Below are positions 56,399 through 64,000 of a stretch of DNA of 64,000 nucleotides, piece after piece (the first letter of the stretch is position 1; every line of letters starts with the position of its first letter). Made by a program: the position numbers and the translations under genes. This stretch comes from Actinomyces trachealis. Lineage in GTDB: Bacteria > Actinomycetota > Actinomycetes > Actinomycetales > Actinomycetaceae. The notes below the pieces were generated by a model. The model was given only the letters and a program-made list of their open reading frames with translations, did no database searches and was not told where the DNA came from. The stretch is from NCBI RefSeq assembly GCF_015711475.1, contig NZ_CP065027.1, positions 124,001 through 188,000 of the forward strand, in the 5' to 3' direction.

Positions 56399-56458
56399 GC
56401 CGTGCGGCTACTGGCCGCCGACCTTGACCTGGTGCGAACCTTAACCCCGACCCCAGAA

Positions 56459-56908
56459 TTACTCGGCGGCGTAGCGGTAGACGTTGGTCTCGCGCAGTTG
56501 GAAGTTGCAGCGCTTGTACAGGCGGTTGGCGGCCTCACGCGAGGGCCGGGAGGTCAGGTCCACGGTGCGTGCCCCCAGTTGCGCGGCGTACTTCACAGCA
56601 GCCTCCACTAGCGCCGCGCCCGCGCCCTGCCCACGCGCGTCAGAGTCCACGACGACATCCTCGATCCAGGCGCGCAGACCGGTGGGAATCTTGAACATTG
56701 CCAGGGTGAGCATGCCCAGGATCGGCTTGTTGCCCTGCGCGTCGGCGGCGTCGGGACGGAAAACGAACAGGAAGACGCCCTCCTGCGCCACCAGAGCCTC
56801 ACACTGAGCGGCTGTAAGCGCCGGGGCCGAGCGGGAGAGCTGGGGGATCAGGCGCTCCATTGCTTCAACCAGCTCAGAGGTGGACTTGGTGATGAGTTCG
56901 ACGGACAT
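56459..56908 (-). CDS. GNAT-family N-acetyltransferase
   Basis: A 149-residue acetyltransferase. The acetyl-CoA motif is D-A-R-G-Q-G-A-G-A-A-L-V, preceded by I-E-D-V-V-V-D and followed by N-R-L-Y-K-R-C-N-F-Q, the family's C-terminal signature. Substrate unknown. The ATG at 56908 has an AGAGGAG site. Convergent with the HAD gene. Confidence 0.85.
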   Translation of the reverse strand: MSVELITKSTSELVEAMERLIPQLSRSAPALTAAQCEALVAQEGVFLFVFRPDAADAQGNKPILGMLTLAMFKIPTGLRAWIEDVVVDSDARGQGAGAALVEAAVKYAAQLGARTVDLTSRPSREAANRLYKRCNFQLRETNVYRYAAE

Positions 56909-57051
56909 GGTTGCTCCTCTTGGTCAGGTGTCGGTCAGTGGGCAGGTTCAACCGGACGTTGTATGTGCGACGGCGACGACGGGAGGCGGTGCCGCAGGTG
57001 CCACAACCGACGGCGGCGCAGGTTTTGAGGTTACCGCAGCAGTGTCCCCGC

Positions 57052-58461
57052 TCACAGTGCTGAGCGTGAGGCCGGGTCCATAACCACAACCTCAAACACC
57101 GGCATACCGGTGGCTGTGTCCACGATACGCGCCACAAAGGGGTGGTCCGCGAAGAACTCCAAGGGCTTCTCCTCCTGCAGGGGCAGGCTCGTGGCCACAT
57201 TCGCCTCCGTCAACGCCGCCGCCACAGTACCTTCCTCATCCACCACCAGGCGGGCCTGCTGCGCCGTCTGATCCACAGCGAACCCGGAGCCAATATGGTC
57301 CAGGTTCCCTAGCTGCACCCCCATGCTCCCCAGCTCAGCCAGCAGGTCTGTGGCTTCGGTGGTCAGGTCCAGGCGAGGCAGGCGCAGACGCACTTGCGGG
57401 CCCTGCTTGCCCTTGTCTTCTGCGGCGCTCAGTGCCGTGGTGGCCTCCGCCCAGACGTCTTCGCCCAGCTCGGTGGGGGAGACGGTGTGGCGTGGCAACA
57501 CCACGTCGAGGGCTAGTCCCTTGCCGGTGCTCTGCGAGGGATCCATGACGCCGTAGGGCAGGCGCAATGCCTGCCAGTCGGTGCGCTCCACCAGGGTGAA
57601 ATGCCCGGTGGCTGTCATCAGGTCCGCGCGGCTCTCTGCGTCACCCGGCTGCTTGAAGACCTGGTCCTTGAGCGTGTCTGTGCCGCGGAAGGGCAGGGAC
57701 CATCGGGCTGCCAGCAGCACCGCGTTTTGGATGACCAGGCGGGTGTTAGAGTCCAAGCGGATCCCGGACTTGCGGATCATTCCACCGGTATGGAGGGTGG
57801 CCCAGGCGTCCAGGGCGTCACTGGCGCGGTCCAGGGCGATGTAGTTGATGTCGGCGTCATACCAGGTGCGGGCGGCATCCACATAGCTCTGGCTGACGGA
57901 GTCCTTGGCTGAACCAACCAGCAGCAGGTTGTTGGCCACGTGCACCAGCGGTTTGCTCGGCAGCTTCTTGGCGTCAAAGCTCTGCAACTGGCGCAAGGTT
58001 GCGACGTCGAAGCGCTCCAGCGCCAGCTGTGCGCGCCGCCATTGGGTGTCCCGCTGCGTCGCGTCGGTGTCGTTGGAACCGGGGGCGCCCAGGAGTTCAG
58101 GGACGCCTTTGCCGAGTTTGGGGGCCTGGGCGTACAGGAGCGCGAGCAGCAGCGTGATACCTACCGGGCAGACCAAGGCGTTCGATGTTGGGGAGGCGTC
58201 CAGGCGCTGGGTGAGCAGGCGGCGACTCAGGGAGCTGGCTGCCTGTGCGGCCGCCGTCGAGGTGGTCACGTCAGCCGGGGGGGTGGTGGGTTTGGCCTGG
58301 GTGGGTAGGGAGTGCATGGCGCGTAGGGCCCGCGCAGATGAGCCGGGGGCCACGCCCTCCAGGGCGGAGCATCCTGTGAGTCCGGCCAGTGCCGCGCCAG
58401 TTAGCGCAGCCAAGCCGACGACGGTGCGTCGGGTCGGAGCTGTAGAGTCAAAAGTGCTCAT
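57052..58461 (-). CDS. Secreted serpin lipoprotein
   Basis: A 469-residue serine protease inhibitor. Its signal peptide has R-R near the start and a lipobox L-T-G-C31, so it is lipid-anchored outside the cell. The serpin core shows the N-x-L-L-L strand, the inhibitory hinge D-E-E-G-T-V-A-A-A near residues 407-415 and the conserved F-A-D-H-P-F near 437. The small-residue hinge predicts a working trap mechanism. Counting 17 residues from the hinge Glu puts the cleavage site near T-S-L-P. I chose the ATG at 58461; the frame is open to 58521. Confidence 0.85.
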   Translation of the reverse strand: MSTFDSTAPTRRTVVGLAALTGAALAGLTGCSALEGVAPGSSARALRAMHSLPTQAKPTTPPADVTTSTAAAQAASSLSRRLLTQRLDASPTSNALVCPVGITLLLALLYAQAPKLGKGVPELLGAPGSNDTDATQRDTQWRRAQLALERFDVATLRQLQSFDAKKLPSKPLVHVANNLLLVGSAKDSVSQSYVDAARTWYDADINYIALDRASDALDAWATLHTGGMIRKSGIRLDSNTRLVIQNAVLLAARWSLPFRGTDTLKDQVFKQPGDAESRADLMTATGHFTLVERTDWQALRLPYGVMDPSQSTGKGLALDVVLPRHTVSPTELGEDVWAEATTALSAAEDKGKQGPQVRLRLPRLDLTTEATDLLAELGSMGVQLGNLDHIGSGFAVDQTAQQARLVVDEEGTVAAALTEANVATSLPLQEEKPLEFFADHPFVARIVDTATGMPVFEVVVMDPASRSAL

Positions 58462-58644
58462 GGCCTCTAGTGTGCTGTCATTTGCGTCCAAATGCCTAAG
58501 GGGAGGAGCTGGGAGTGTCATATTGCGGCCTTGCGGCTGTGAAAGGGGGGCCGCGTGCGGGGTTGGCGGGTAACCTCAATGCAGGTCCAACGTCCCAGAT
58601 ACTCCCAGTGCCGACCGGCCCGGGATCCAGCAGGAAGGCCGACT

Positions 58645-60033
58645 ATGACGCTCCAGCCCGAGACCGGCACCCCGGCCACGCCCACCAACACAACTGAGTA
58701 CACCTACGCCGCCGACGACATCTTCTTCTCCACCACCGACGCCGGGGGCCGCATCCGCCGTGCCAACTCCACCTTCATGCGCCTGTCCGGCTACCCCCGC
58801 GGTGCGCTGGTGGGGAGTGCGCACAACGTGGTGCGTCACCCTGACATGCCTGCTGGCCTGTTCCGCTCGGTCTGGCAGGACATTGAGGCTGGCAACGCCG
58901 CCAGCGCCTACATCACCAACCTCTCCTCCGACGGCGGCTACTACCGGGTCTTCGCCACGATCGTGCCCTCCGCTGGAGGCTACCTGTCCGTGCGCACCTT
59001 GCCTATGCGCACTGAGCTGCGCGACAAAATGGAGGGGGCCTATGCGCGTGTGCGTGATGTGGAGGCAGCCTCAACCGCCGCTGGTTCTACCCGCCGTGAG
59101 GTGGCGGCTGCCGGTCAGGCTGCCCTCCAGGCTGAGCTGGAGGCTCTGGGCTACCGCGACTCGGTTGACTTCACTCGCCAGACCTTGCCGGAGGAGATCT
59201 CCGCGCTGGTGGCTTCCGGAGTCGATATCCCTGAGCGTGCGGGTGACGGTCCCGTGGCCCGGATCCTCGCGGAGATGAATGCGATTGAGGACTCCACTGC
59301 GGGGCTGGTCTCCCTGATTGACGAGTGCAGTCGCCTGGTGGCGCTCCTGGGTAAACGCGCCGCCGAGATCGGGGCCCTGTCAGGACGGCTCAACTCCCTG
59401 CGTGACGCCCTGCGCACCCTGGTTACTGACGCTGACCGCCTGGGTGACTCTGACGCCGCCGAGGCCGTCGCCAGCCGGTACCAGGAGGTGGACGCTTTTG
59501 TGCTTGAGTGTTTTGAACAGCTCCACCCGCTGGGCGGGCAGGTCGCGGAGCTGCGTGGGGATGTGGACTCGGTGCGCTTCGGTATTGCGCTGCTGCGCCT
59601 GCACAACCTGGCGGCGGGATTCTTCGCCGTGCAGCTGCTGGCGGGGCAGGACGCCTTGGGGGAGAACGACGCCGTCGGTTCCCTGGAGGAGCTGGTGGGG
59701 GCGCTCAGCGGGGGTGCGCACTCACTAGCTGACCGCCTTGAGCTGTTCCGGGCGCGATCCGAGCTGGTGGGCGGCGAGCTGGAAGTGGTGGCCAAGGCGC
59801 TCACCCAGACGCACCAGCCGCTGATGGGCCTACTTGGTGCCGCCGCCGACGCCGGTGCCGCCGACGAGTCCTCTGCCCGTTCCGCCCGTTCCCTGGTGCG
59901 CGATGGATTCCCGGAGGCCCGTGAACTGGCTGACCTGGCCGGGGCCGTGCGTGACTTGAAGGTGCCTTACAAGGCTGCGGAGATCGAGGCACACTTGGCG
60001 GGTCTGCGTGCTGCCCTCGCCGAGATCGCCTGA
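58645..60033 (+). CDS. Aer-like PAS-domain protein with long helical tail
   Basis: A 462-residue cytosolic protein. Residues 20-145 are a PAS domain of the Aer type, with the diagnostic N-V-V-R64-H-P-D-M-P and the Y-Y-R-V-F-A strand; Aer PAS domains bind FAD. The remaining 310 residues are helical with no HAMP or clear MCP signalling hairpin, no kinase and no GGDEF. A redox or energy sensor with unknown output is likely. The ATG at 58645 follows AGGAAGG. Divergent from the serpin gene. Confidence 0.7.
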   Translation: MTLQPETGTPATPTNTTEYTYAADDIFFSTTDAGGRIRRANSTFMRLSGYPRGALVGSAHNVVRHPDMPAGLFRSVWQDIEAGNAASAYITNLSSDGGYYRVFATIVPSAGGYLSVRTLPMRTELRDKMEGAYARVRDVEAASTAAGSTRREVAAAGQAALQAELEALGYRDSVDFTRQTLPEEISALVASGVDIPERAGDGPVARILAEMNAIEDSTAGLVSLIDECSRLVALLGKRAAEIGALSGRLNSLRDALRTLVTDADRLGDSDAAEAVASRYQEVDAFVLECFEQLHPLGGQVAELRGDVDSVRFGIALLRLHNLAAGFFAVQLLAGQDALGENDAVGSLEELVGALSGGAHSLADRLELFRARSELVGGELEVVAKALTQTHQPLMGLLGAAADAGAADESSARSARSLVRDGFPEARELADLAGAVRDLKVPYKAAEIEAHLAGLRAALAEIA

Positions 60034-60068
60034 CACCGTCGGCACTGTACTTCGGCACTGACCGTAAT

Positions 60069-61409
60069 TTAACGACGACGGAGTTCTACCAGCACCTCGG
60101 CGTGGTCGGTGTGGGGGAACATGTCGAACAGGCGCGCCCGCACCACCTGCAGGGAAGGCATTGCCGCCAAGTCAGTGGCCAGGCTCGCCGGGTTGCAGGA
60201 GGAATACAGCACCCGCCTGACCCCGGAAGCCTCCACCGCCGCTGCCAGCTCACCGATACCGCGCCTAGGAGGGTTGACCACCAGCAGGTCGGGCGCGCCC
60301 CCAAGGGCCGACGCCGCACCAGGGTCCAGCACCCGGGCGTCACCAGCCGCAAAACGTGCCTGCTCAGGAGCCAGACCCATGAGGCGGGCGGAGTCGCGGG
60401 CGCCGTCGATCGCACTGGCAGACAGCTCCACTCCAAGCACCTCCCGGCCCGGTCCAGCCAGGGCTAGTGCGAAACCGCCGACCCCACAAAACAGGTCCCA
60501 GACTCGCAGTGGCCGGTGCTCGTCAACAGCCTCGGCGGTGTCAGCCCGAGCCTTCAGCAGTTCCAGGGCCCATTGGCGGGCCTGGTCGTACAGGACCTCG
60601 GCCACCGCTGTGTTGGTTTGGAAGAAGGAACGGGTCGGCAGCCACAGGGGCAGTTCCACCCCGCTGCCCGGCAGGTTTAGACGCATCAGCAGGCGGTCGC
60701 CACCTGGCCCCTCCGTCAGCACGATTTCCTCAGGGCCTTCAAGCACCGCCTGGTGCACCGGTTGGATATTGGCGCTGACCACCGCCAGGCCCGGCAGTGC
60801 TTCTTGCAACTGCGGCAGCGCCGCCTGTAGCTCCGGCACCTGCCGCTGGGAGCGCAGCACGAAACGCACCATGAGGTCGCCGTCAGGGGAGGTCGTCACT
60901 AGCAGGTGCTTCAGTTCGCCGCGGCGTTGCGGAACGTTGTACGGTTCCAGGCCCAGGCGCGTCACAAAGCCAGCCAGCACCCCCAGCGCATTGCGCAACA
61001 CCGGCATGTGTAGAGGACAGCCGCGCAGGTCCACGCCGACGCCGTTGCCGTCGAGAATCCCCAGGATCGGGGCGCCGACAGTCCCGGAGACAACCATCTT
61101 GGCCTTGTTGCGGAAGCCCTCCATAGCGCTTGCGGCGGGCGGCGCCCAGGCCCTGACAGGCACCGGATTCCCACTACCAGCCAGCAGCGCCGCCACTCGC
61201 GCCTGCTTGGCTTGCAGCTGCTCGTTGGTAGGCACGTCCAGGTGTGGACAGGAGCGGCACTGTCCGGCAGCGTGCCGTTCACAGTGCAGTGGGCTGCGGT
61301 CGGCCTTCTCCGTCCGGGGCGGGATGGCGGCCCCGGAGAGGGTGTCACCGGATGTTGTAGCCGGGCCTGTTGCCAGGCCTGCTCGCGGGTGCGCCTGGTC
61401 CGTGGTCAT
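60069..61409 (-). CDS. 23S rRNA (uracil-C5)-methyltransferase, RlmC/TrmA family
   Basis: A 446-residue class I SAM-dependent RNA methyltransferase. N-terminal cysteines C-E-R-H...C-R-S-C form the iron-sulphur site. The central domain carries R-N-K-A-K, and the catalytic part has L-F-C-G-V-G-G-F, N-P-P-R-R-G and the nucleophilic Cys in Y-S-S-C-N-P. It methylates a uridine in 23S rRNA; RlmC is favoured over RlmD and TrmA by the compact, TRAM-less layout. I chose the ATG at 61409; a GTG at 61496 would add 29 non-homologous residues. Confidence 0.8.
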   Translation of the reverse strand: MTTDQAHPRAGLATGPATTSGDTLSGAAIPPRTEKADRSPLHCERHAAGQCRSCPHLDVPTNEQLQAKQARVAALLAGSGNPVPVRAWAPPAASAMEGFRNKAKMVVSGTVGAPILGILDGNGVGVDLRGCPLHMPVLRNALGVLAGFVTRLGLEPYNVPQRRGELKHLLVTTSPDGDLMVRFVLRSQRQVPELQAALPQLQEALPGLAVVSANIQPVHQAVLEGPEEIVLTEGPGGDRLLMRLNLPGSGVELPLWLPTRSFFQTNTAVAEVLYDQARQWALELLKARADTAEAVDEHRPLRVWDLFCGVGGFALALAGPGREVLGVELSASAIDGARDSARLMGLAPEQARFAAGDARVLDPGAASALGGAPDLLVVNPPRRGIGELAAAVEASGVRRVLYSSCNPASLATDLAAMPSLQVVRARLFDMFPHTDHAEVLVELRRR

Positions 61410-61668
61410 GCTCCGATTCTGCTTCACCTGAGGGCCAGGAGTAGGCCCCCAAGGAAGAGACCGAGACCAGCTACGCTGATCCCCACCCCCAGCCACGCCA
61501 GATGATCATAGGTTGAGTCTATCGCCGCATGTTGTGTCCATAGTTGGGGTTAGGGAGTGGTTCTGAGGAAGTGGCTACGTCAGGGTACTTGGAGTGCTGC
61601 GGCCCCTGTGCTCGTGCCGGGGCGGCCAGGGTCCGCTAGCACTCCGCCGGTGAAAAAGCGCCCGCGGC

Positions 61669-62568
61669 TCAGGCCACCGATGCGCGGTAGATCGACTCGA
61701 TCGACCCATCCAACATTGCGTTGAACTCCTCATCCGTCTGCTCCGCCCGCAGCCCCTCCAGCAGAGCCCGTGAGAAGGATGCGATCATGCCCGGGTTGCG
61801 GGTCAAACGCCGGTTGGCTTCCTCCCGGCTGTAACCACCAGACAGTGCCGCCACCCGGACCACCTGTGGGTGCCGGATCAGCCCGGAGTAGAAATTCGCC
61901 ACCGACGGCAGAGTCAGCTTCAATATGACCTCACGGCCTATCATCAACTGGTCCAGCTGGGACGTTAGGGCCGATAGCAGCAGTAGCTCAATCCCCGGTC
62001 GTGCGGGCGCATTGATGGACACCTCTGGCTCGATTATCGGGACCAGCCCCGCCTCCATGATCCGGTTGGCCACCTCAAACTGCTGCGCCACCAGCGCTTT
62101 GATGCCTTTGGGGTCAGCCCGCAGGATCACGGACCGCATCTTGGTGCCAAAGACCTGCGCCTCTGCGGCTTTAGCCAGCAACTCGTCTAGACCGTCTATC
62201 GGTTTCATGAGGCGCACGCCGTCCGCCTCCTCTTCCAGACCCTTGTCTACCTTCAGGATCGGCACCACGCCCCTGACACCCCACAGGTAGTCGGCGGTGG
62301 AACGCCCCTCCACCTGGCTGTCTAGGGTGCGCTCAAACAGGATCGCGGCCAGGATGCGCCGCGAGTCGAAGGCGGGGGAGGTCATGACCCGCGTACGCAT
62401 GCCGTGCACTAGGTCAAACATCTCCTCCTCGGTCCTCCAGGCGTCGGGGCCGACGCCGTACCCCGCCAGCGCGCGCGGGGTAGAACCGCCGGACTGGTCC
62501 AGCGCGGCAATGAATCCGGCACCGCCGCGCATCCTGCTCATCTGCTCAGACCTCATTTGCTTAGACAC
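61669..62568 (-). CDS. Class I fructose-bisphosphate aldolase
   Basis: A 299-residue Schiff-base aldolase that cleaves fructose-1,6-bisphosphate in glycolysis. Landmarks are A-A-L-D-Q-S-G-G-S-T, V-P-I-L-K-V-D-K-G, I-I-E-P-E-V and the catalytic-lysine region I-L-K-L-T-L-P. Class I enzymes are less common than class II in actinobacteria. The GTG at 62568 is preceded by AGGAGG, supporting this start. It stands alone. Confidence 0.88.
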   Translation of the reverse strand: MSKQMRSEQMSRMRGGAGFIAALDQSGGSTPRALAGYGVGPDAWRTEEEMFDLVHGMRTRVMTSPAFDSRRILAAILFERTLDSQVEGRSTADYLWGVRGVVPILKVDKGLEEEADGVRLMKPIDGLDELLAKAAEAQVFGTKMRSVILRADPKGIKALVAQQFEVANRIMEAGLVPIIEPEVSINAPARPGIELLLLSALTSQLDQLMIGREVILKLTLPSVANFYSGLIRHPQVVRVAALSGGYSREEANRRLTRNPGMIASFSRALLEGLRAEQTDEEFNAMLDGSIESIYRASVA

Positions 62569-62794
62569 GATGACCTCCTGCTGGCGTGGTCTGTGGGGCC
62601 GTCCCCATTAATCGCCCCCACCATCAGTGTATGTGGCCTGGGTCTCAGGTGGCAGGGGCGGTCGTGTTGCTGCTGGTGGCGTTCTCAATCCGTTCGACGC
62701 CGTTGGAGTCTCTTGTCCTTGGTGAGCAGGCACCTGCTGCCTGAGGTTTCTAAGCCGCTGCCGGTGATCGGACCGCATGCGGCAAACTGGCCTC

Positions 62795-63283
62795 ATGCTC
62801 CAGAAACTGCCCCGCACCGGCATCGGCACCGACGTGCACGCTTTTGCCACCGACCCCAGCACCCCGCTGCACCTGGCCTGCCTCCAGTGGCCGGGGGAGA
62901 CGGGCCTGGAAGGGCACTCTGACGGCGACGTCGTGGCCCACGCCTGCTGTGACGCCTTGTTCTCTGCGGCCGGGCTGGGGGATCTGGGCTCCAACTTCGG
63001 CACCGCTGAGCCGCAGTGGAAAGGCGCCGCCGGGGCGGTGCTGCTGGCGGAGGCCGCCCGGCGTGTGCGTGCGGCCGGGTTCGAGATCGGCAACGTGGCG
63101 GTGCAGCTGGTGGGGGCGCGCCCGCGCATCGCCGCCCGTATGGGCGAGGCCCAGGCGGCGCTGTCGCGGGCCGCAAAGGCAGACGTTTCCTTCTCGGCGA
63201 CGACGACCGACCACCTGGGCTTCCTGGGCCGTGAGGAGGGGCTGCTGGCCGTGGCCACCGCCCTGGTCTACCCCGTGGGCTGA
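62795..63283 (+). CDS. ispF: 2-C-methyl-D-erythritol 2,4-cyclodiphosphate synthase
   Basis: A 162-residue enzyme of the MEP isoprenoid pathway. The metal-binding motif G-T-D-V-H (D13, H15) and G-H-S-D-G-D, followed by T-T-T-D-H-L-G-F near the C terminus, are diagnostic. It converts the CDP-methylerythritol phosphate to the cyclic diphosphate. I chose the ATG at 62795; an ATG at 62777 is also possible. cysS follows 92 bp later, a common actinobacterial order (ispD-ispF-cysS); ispD is not directly upstream here. Confidence 0.9.
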   Translation: MLQKLPRTGIGTDVHAFATDPSTPLHLACLQWPGETGLEGHSDGDVVAHACCDALFSAAGLGDLGSNFGTAEPQWKGAAGAVLLAEAARRVRAAGFEIGNVAVQLVGARPRIAARMGEAQAALSRAAKADVSFSATTTDHLGFLGREEGLLAVATALVYPVG

Positions 63284-63374
63284 CCCCCGCCCACCGGCCT
63301 CGGAGCCGTACTGGGCCTACCCCGCTGCGGCGGCTGCCTGCCGTACTCTAGAGGGGGCCAGGTATGTTTGGGAT

Positions 63375-64000
63375 GTGAGTGCTCTCCAGCCTGAACCCCT
63401 TGAACTGCGCCTGTACGACTCGGCCGTGCACGCCGTCGTGCCCCTGGCCCCCACGGCCATCCCCGGCGTGGTCAAGATCTACCTGTGCGGTGCCACCGTG
63501 CAGGGCTCACCCCACATCGGTCACATGCGCTCCGCCATTGCTTTTGACGTGCTGCGCCGCTGGCTGGAGCGCTGCGGCCAGCAGGTGGTGCTCATCCGCA
63601 ACGTCACGGACATTGACGATAAGATCCTGGCCAAGTCCGCTGCCGCCGACCCGCCCGTGCCGTGGTGGGCCTGGGCCCAGCGCCACGAGCGTGAGTTCGA
63701 CGCCGCCTACCGCGCCCTGGGCGTCCAGCCCCCCACCTATGAGCCGCGCGCCACCGGACACATCCCGGAGATGATCGACCTGATCTCCCGGCTGATCGAG
63801 CGCGGTCACGCCTACGTGGGCAGCCCCGGCAACGTCTACTTCGATGTCGCCTCCCTGCCAGGCTACGGCTCCCTGACCAACCAGCGCCCCCAGGACCTGA
63901 CCAGCACGGAGGAGGAGTCCCAGGTGGACGCCGCCGTGGAGGCTGGCAAGCGCGACCCCCGCGACTTCGCCCTGTGGAAGGCCGTCAAGGTGGGGGAGCC
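63375..64000 (+). CDS. cysS: Cysteinyl-tRNA synthetase (3' truncated)
   Basis: The gene runs off the window edge. The GTG at 63375 opens a frame beginning V-S-A-L-Q-P-E-P, and the first 208 codons are visible. The Rossmann domain has the actinobacterial version of motif [16 protein letters not shown], with the HIGH signature and the zinc-type Cys before it. [10 protein letters not shown] and the [10 protein letters not shown] segment follow. CysS rather than the mycothiol ligase MshC is supported by that last segment. Confidence 0.9.
   Translation, partial: MSALQPEPLELRLYDSAVHAVVPLAPTAIPGVVKIYLCGATVQGSPHIGHMRSAIAFDVLRRWLERCGQQVVLIRNVTDIDDKILAKSAAADPPVPWWAWAQRHEREFDAAYRALGVQPPTYEPRATGHIPEMIDLISRLIERGHAYVGSPGNVYFDVASLPGYGSLTNQRPQDLTSTEEESQVDAAVEAGKRDPRDFALWKAVKVGE

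Noticed and set aside
61415-61550. A short minus-strand frame ending in a hydrophobic stretch (G-L-F-L-G-G-L-L-L-A-L-R) before the RlmC-like gene
   Set aside because: It looks like a membrane peptide, but there is no ATG, GTG or TTG with a ribosome-binding site, only CTG or an internal GTG, so it cannot be supported as a gene.

Overview
The window is high-GC, gene-dense bacterial DNA. Its gene content points to the phylum Actinomycetota and, by inference, to a facultatively anaerobic member of the Actinomycetaceae (Actinomyces/Schaalia type). The indicators are a dnaK-grpE-dnaJ-hspR operon with HspR (HAIR) operators, a two-domain LysX, DUF4244/TadE/Rv3654c-like pseudopilins, an actinobacterial-type CysS, a LAxTG sorting signal, and an anaerobic ribonucleotide reductase (nrdD-nrdG). 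No rRNA, tRNA, CRISPR array, insertion sequence or prophage was recognised.

Layout. 1-3.3 kb: thiamine ABC transporter (thiB truncated by the window edge, thiP, thiQ). 3.4-6.4 kb: a glutathionyl-hydroquinone-reductase-like protein, a Pro/Glu repeat surface protein with a LADTG sorting signal, and an RCC1-repeat membrane protein. 6.4-11.2 kb: a DUF4921 HIT-like protein, a CPA2 cation/proton antiporter and a three-gene pseudopilin cluster with no Tad motor genes beside it. 11.3-17.1 kb: a five-gene block of one polarity (histidine kinase, response regulator, then a Fbp/Afu-like ABC importer). 17.3-18.5 kb: a divergent NmrA-like reductase/HxlR regulator pair with a nested palindrome between them. 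18.7-25.1 kb: a heterodimeric ABC exporter and a DUF1998 helicase.

25.4-31.0 kb holds the most unusual gene: a 1857-residue protein with an N-terminal HEPN-like domain (RNDAVH motif), a degenerate transglutaminase-like region, DUF4011, an SF1 helicase core, an endonuclease-like fold and DUF3320. It is a candidate single-gene antiviral or nucleic-acid-surveillance system. 31.0-34.2 kb: nrdD-nrdG behind a pair of NrdR-box-like sites. 34.2-36.4 kb: an acyltransferase-3 protein and pseudogene debris. 36.4-40.6 kb: the HspR-controlled chaperone operon. 40.6-43.1 kb: small membrane, lipoprotein and antitoxin-like genes.

43.1-48.1 kb: lysX overlapping a DUF998 membrane protein and an alpha/beta hydrolase, a probable membrane-lipid aminoacylation module. 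48.3-51.1 kb: clpB with its own HAIR site. 51.3-64 kb: a TetR regulator, a glycerophosphodiesterase, nadE, a HAD phosphatase, a GNAT acetyltransferase, a secreted serpin lipoprotein, an Aer-like PAS protein, an RlmC-like rRNA methyltransferase, class I fructose-bisphosphate aldolase, ispF and the start of cysS.

Family names come from reading the sequences; no database search was run. Start codons were chosen from visible ribosome-binding sites and overlaps and are noted where they decide the call.
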